Assembly: GCA_046261875.1 (NCBI GenBank)
Contig: JBHENW010000002.1
Span: forward strand, 1-25,124
Origin: JBHENW01 sp046261875
GTDB lineage: Bacteria > Acidobacteriota > Thermoanaerobaculia > UBA5066 > Gp7-AA6
DNA length: 25,124 bases
Direction of reading: 5' to 3'
In this document: piece after piece, positions 23,186 to 25,124 of the stretch
Numbering within the stretch: position 1 is the stretch's first letter
How the letters are laid out: every line of letters starts with the position of its first letter
Position numbers and translations under genes: made by a program
The notes under the pieces: generated by a model
The model's database searches: none
The model's input: the letters and a program-made list of their open reading frames with translations, nothing else
Told to the model about the DNA's origin: nothing

Positions 23186-23965
23186 TCAGATCTTGTGCGC
23201 GAGTCCGATCTCCTCGAAGATGCTGTCGCGCAGCTCGAGGTAGCGCCGGGAGCTCAGGTCCCGCGGATGGGGCAGGTCGATCTCCAGAACGCGCCGGATC
23301 CGTGCCGGACGCGCGGAGAGCACGACGACGCGGTCGGCGAGCTGGACGGATTCCTCGATGTCGTGTGTCACGAAGAGAATCGTCTTCTTCTCCGCCTCCC
23401 AGATGCGCAGAAGCTCTCCCCGCATGACCATCCGGGTGATCGAGTCGAGGGCGCCGAACGGCTCGTCCAGGTAGAGCACGTCGGGGTTCACGGCGAGGGC
23501 GCGCGCGACCTCGACGCGTTGTTTCATCCCTCCGGAGAGCTCCTGCGGATACGTCCCTTCGAACCCCGTCAGGCCGACGAGGTTTACGTAGTACGCGATG
23601 CGCTGGGCGCGCTCCGCCGGCGAGAGCTTCGACAGGCCGAAGCCGATGTTGCCTTCCACCGTCAGCCACGGGAAGACCCCGCGCTCCTGGAACACGAAGA
23701 TTCGGCGCCGATCGGGCCCGCGGACCTCTTCCCGGTCGATCTCGACGACTCCGGCCGTCGGGGCGAGGAATCCGCCGACGATGTTGAGAAGAGTCGATTT
23801 CCCGCAGCCCGACGGGCCCAGGATGCAGACGAGCTCTCCTTCCCGGACGTCCAGGTCGATGTCCTCGAGCACGCGCACTTCGCGCCCCTCCGCGGCGAAC
23901 GACATGTTCACCCCGCGAACGCTGACCTTGACGCGTCCGGGGTCGGGAGCGGGCGCGATCTTCAC
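23186..23965 (-). CDS. ABC transporter ATP-binding protein (SsuB/TauB/NrtD family)
   Basis: A 259-aa nucleotide-binding subunit that energises import across the inner membrane. Walker A G50-P-S-G-C-G-K-S-T58, the Q-loop V-F-Q-E-R-G-V-F-P-W (91-100), signature L143-S-G-G-M-K-Q-R, Walker B V-L-Y-L-D167-E168, D-loop, and switch His201 in V-T-H-D are all intact. The GTG start at 23965 overlaps the stop of the first permease by 4 nt (GTGA), the same coupling as the downstream ATGA. One ATPase gene serves two permease genes. Confidence 0.94.
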   Translation of the reverse strand: MKIAPAPDPGRVKVSVRGVNMSFAAEGREVRVLEDIDLDVREGELVCILGPSGCGKSTLLNIVGGFLAPTAGVVEIDREEVRGPDRRRIFVFQERGVFPWLTVEGNIGFGLSKLSPAERAQRIAYYVNLVGLTGFEGTYPQELSGGMKQRVEVARALAVNPDVLYLDEPFGALDSITRMVMRGELLRIWEAEKKTILFVTHDIEESVQLADRVVVLSARPARIRRVLEIDLPHPRDLSSRRYLELRDSIFEEIGLAHKI

Positions 23966-24813
23966 CGCCCGGCCGTCCGGGCTCTTCGCGGCGCGGGGGC
24001 GGCGGCGGCGAAGCCCCACCGGACGGAGGGGGAGCGTTCCAGGCGGCGCATCGCCGAATCGAGCGACAGTCCGATGACTCCGATCATGACCATTCCCGCC
24101 ACGACGAGATCGTAGCGGTTGCCGGCGTTGCGCGCGTCGATGATGAGGAACCCGAGGCCGGAGCTGACCGCGATCATCTCCGCGGCCACGACGACGAGCC
24201 AGGCGATCCCGAGAGTCAGCCGCAAGCCGACGAGGAGCTGCGGGATGGTGGCCGGATAGACGACCCGGCGGAGGAGCTCGGAGCGCGTGAGCCCGAAGTT
24301 CCGCCCCGCCAGGAGGTGCATCTGAGGCACGTTGCGGACCGCGTTCATCGCGGCGAGGGTGATCGGAAAGAACGATCCGAGAAAAATGATGAACGTCGCC
24401 GAGGCGTCGCCGACCCCGAACCACAGGATGGCGATCGGGATCCAGGCGAGGGGTGAGATCGGCCGGAAGACCTCGATCAGCGGAGCGCTCGCCATCCGGG
24501 CGCGGAGGTTCCAGCCGAGCCAGATGCCGAACGGGACGCCGAGCGCGATCGCCAGGAGGTATCCCCACGTCACCCGGAAGAGCGACGCCACGACGTGCTT
24601 GAAAAGGAATCCCTGCCAGGTCAGCTCGACGAGGGCCTGGAGGACCTGGGCGGGGGAGGGGAGCAGCGTCGTCTCGGCAGACCGGATCGCGAGGTCCCAT
24701 GCCAGCACGAGCCCGGCGATGCCGGAGAGCGCGAGGAGAACACGCTTGAAGGAGAAGGTGCGGCGGTCTACCGGAGGCCGCGGGAGCTCGTCGGAAGTCG
24801 CTCGCTCGCTCAT
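23962..24813 (-). CDS. ABC transporter permease (SsuC/TauC/NrtB family), first copy
   Basis: A 283-aa inner-membrane permease and the first gene of the operon. The N-terminal tail is cytoplasmic and charged (M-S-E-R-A-T-S-D-E-L-P-R-P-P), followed by about six helices. The EAA-like loop region runs from H-L-L-A-G-R-N-F-G-L-T to Y-P-A-T-I-P-Q-L-L-V-G-L-R; A-W-L-V-V-V-A-A-E-M-I-A-V and I-D-A-R-N-A-G-N-R-Y-D-L-V-V are intact. It has an Ala/Arg/Pro-rich tail after R-W-G-F. The start at 24813 is chosen for the alignment with its paralogue at 22372-23184; no Shine-Dalgarno sequence is visible. A TAGACT -10-like element lies 26 nt upstream on the minus strand (24845-24840). Confidence 0.9.
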   Translation of the reverse strand: MSERATSDELPRPPVDRRTFSFKRVLLALSGIAGLVLAWDLAIRSAETTLLPSPAQVLQALVELTWQGFLFKHVVASLFRVTWGYLLAIALGVPFGIWLGWNLRARMASAPLIEVFRPISPLAWIPIAILWFGVGDASATFIIFLGSFFPITLAAMNAVRNVPQMHLLAGRNFGLTRSELLRRVVYPATIPQLLVGLRLTLGIAWLVVVAAEMIAVSSGLGFLIIDARNAGNRYDLVVAGMVMIGVIGLSLDSAMRRLERSPSVRWGFAAAAPAPRRARTAGR

Positions 24814-24892
24814 GATGCTGGGCCCCGCAAAACCCGCGCAGTCTAACAGGCGAAGAGGCAATCCCGGCGCGAGCGCGCGGCCAAACGAGGTC

Positions 24893-24921
24893 TTGACAAG
24901 CCGCGGCGCTTGCCCCAACGT
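24893..24921 (+). promoter_or_regulatory. Candidate promoter upstream of the argG leader frame
   Basis: A perfect TTGACA (24893-24898) with a 17-nt spacer to a poor -10, CAACGT (24916-24921). The ATG at 24931 follows 9 nt later. The -35 match is striking in this GC-rich DNA, but the -10 is weak. Confidence 0.33.
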
Positions 24922-24930
24922 ACACGCCCC

Positions 24931-25029
24931 ATGAGCGCCGCGATTCGCCTTTGCCCCGCCTCCTCGGATTCGAGGATCGCGCGCCGCGCCCGCGCCCGAA
25001 GCGACGTCTTCGGGGCGCAGCGGGCTTAG
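24931..25029 (+). other. Possible Arg-rich leader peptide frame before argG
   Basis: A 32-codon frame with seven Arg codons (five of them within R-I-A-R-R-A-R-A-R) ends 22 nt before argG. It spans two hairpins: 24961-24976 (6 bp, 4-nt loop) and 24995-25014 (7 bp, 6-nt loop; extendable to 24992-25018 with a bulge). It could be an arginine-responsive leader. Arg-rich frames also arise by chance in such GC-rich DNA, and no U-run follows the hairpins. Confidence 0.22.
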
Positions 25030-25032
25030 ACT
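25027..25032 (+). promoter_or_regulatory. -10-like element of argG
   Basis: TAGACT in CTTAGACT, 19 nt before the argG ATG. The same TTAGACT heptamer occurs on the other strand upstream of the ABC operon. If used, the leader would be about a dozen nt and would exclude the upstream Arg-rich frame. Confidence 0.32.
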
Positions 25033-25051
25033 CCCACCGCCACCGCCGCCG

Positions 25052-25124
25052 ATGAAACGCCGCATGCCGGCCGTCTGTCTTGCTTTTTCGGGTGGTCTCG
25101 ACACCAGCGTCATCCTCAAATGGC
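25052..25124 (+). CDS. argG: Argininosuccinate synthase (partial, N-terminus only)
   Basis: The first 24 codons of a gene that runs off the window end: M-K-R-R-M-P-A-V-C-L-A-F-S-G-G-L-D-T-S-V-I-L-K-W. The PP-loop S-G-G-L-D-T-S directly after a hydrophobic strand is the ATP-binding signature of argininosuccinate synthase, which joins citrulline and aspartate in arginine biosynthesis. An alternative start is the Met at 25064. No Shine-Dalgarno sequence is present; a CCACCG-type repeat (25034-25051) fills the short leader. Confidence 0.85.
   Translation, partial: MKRRMPAVCLAFSGGLDTSVILKW

Overview
This is a GC-rich bacterial chromosome segment with tightly packed genes, frequent GTG/TTG starts and 4-nt start/stop overlaps. 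The gene content is a very large Ser/Thr kinase with TolB-like and TPR modules, a remnant of a second such kinase-type gene, secreted proteins sharing a 'PCRxVDTR' domain, and an ETF plus membrane Fe-S oxidoreductase set. This suggests an Acidobacteriota-like organism. That assignment is inferred from gene content only, because no marker gene is complete enough to prove it.

Region 1 (25-7194) is a lipid and energy block on the + strand. It holds a lipoprotein of the class A beta-lactamase fold, then FabG, acyl carrier protein and FabF (fatty-acid elongation), then EtfB, EtfA and a membrane-bound Fe-S oxidoreductase that probably passes ETF electrons to quinone. Region 2 (7239-8842) has a small exported Cys protein, YraN and a zinc-ribbon/B-box-like protein. 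Region 3 (8875-11244, minus) is a large secreted multidomain protein.

Region 4 (11351-13404) begins with tRNA-Gly(GCC) and its terminator. It continues with a 3 x 12-bp tandem repeat, two or three unrecognised small genes and a 5'-truncated TPR gene. It ends with an imperfect copy of the tRNA 3' end, so it may be the scar of a tRNA-integrated element. Region 5 (13442-18211) is one 1,589-aa kinase gene with three successive TolB/TPR modules, two of them related tandem copies with a 432-codon period.

Region 6 (18271-19557) has two small Cys-containing minus-strand proteins flanking a YdjM-type membrane metal-dependent hydrolase. Region 7 (19782-21248) is a second secreted PCRxVDTR protein, closed by a strong bidirectional terminator. 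Region 8 (24813-21299, minus) is a four-gene ABC import operon (permease, ATPase, second permease, binding protein) of the nitrate/sulfonate/taurine superfamily. The window ends in the first 24 codons of argG, preceded by an Arg-rich 32-codon reading frame with two hairpins.

Many starts lie a few bases behind a -10-like TAnnnT element and lack a good Shine-Dalgarno sequence, which suggests leaderless or very short-leader transcripts are common here.
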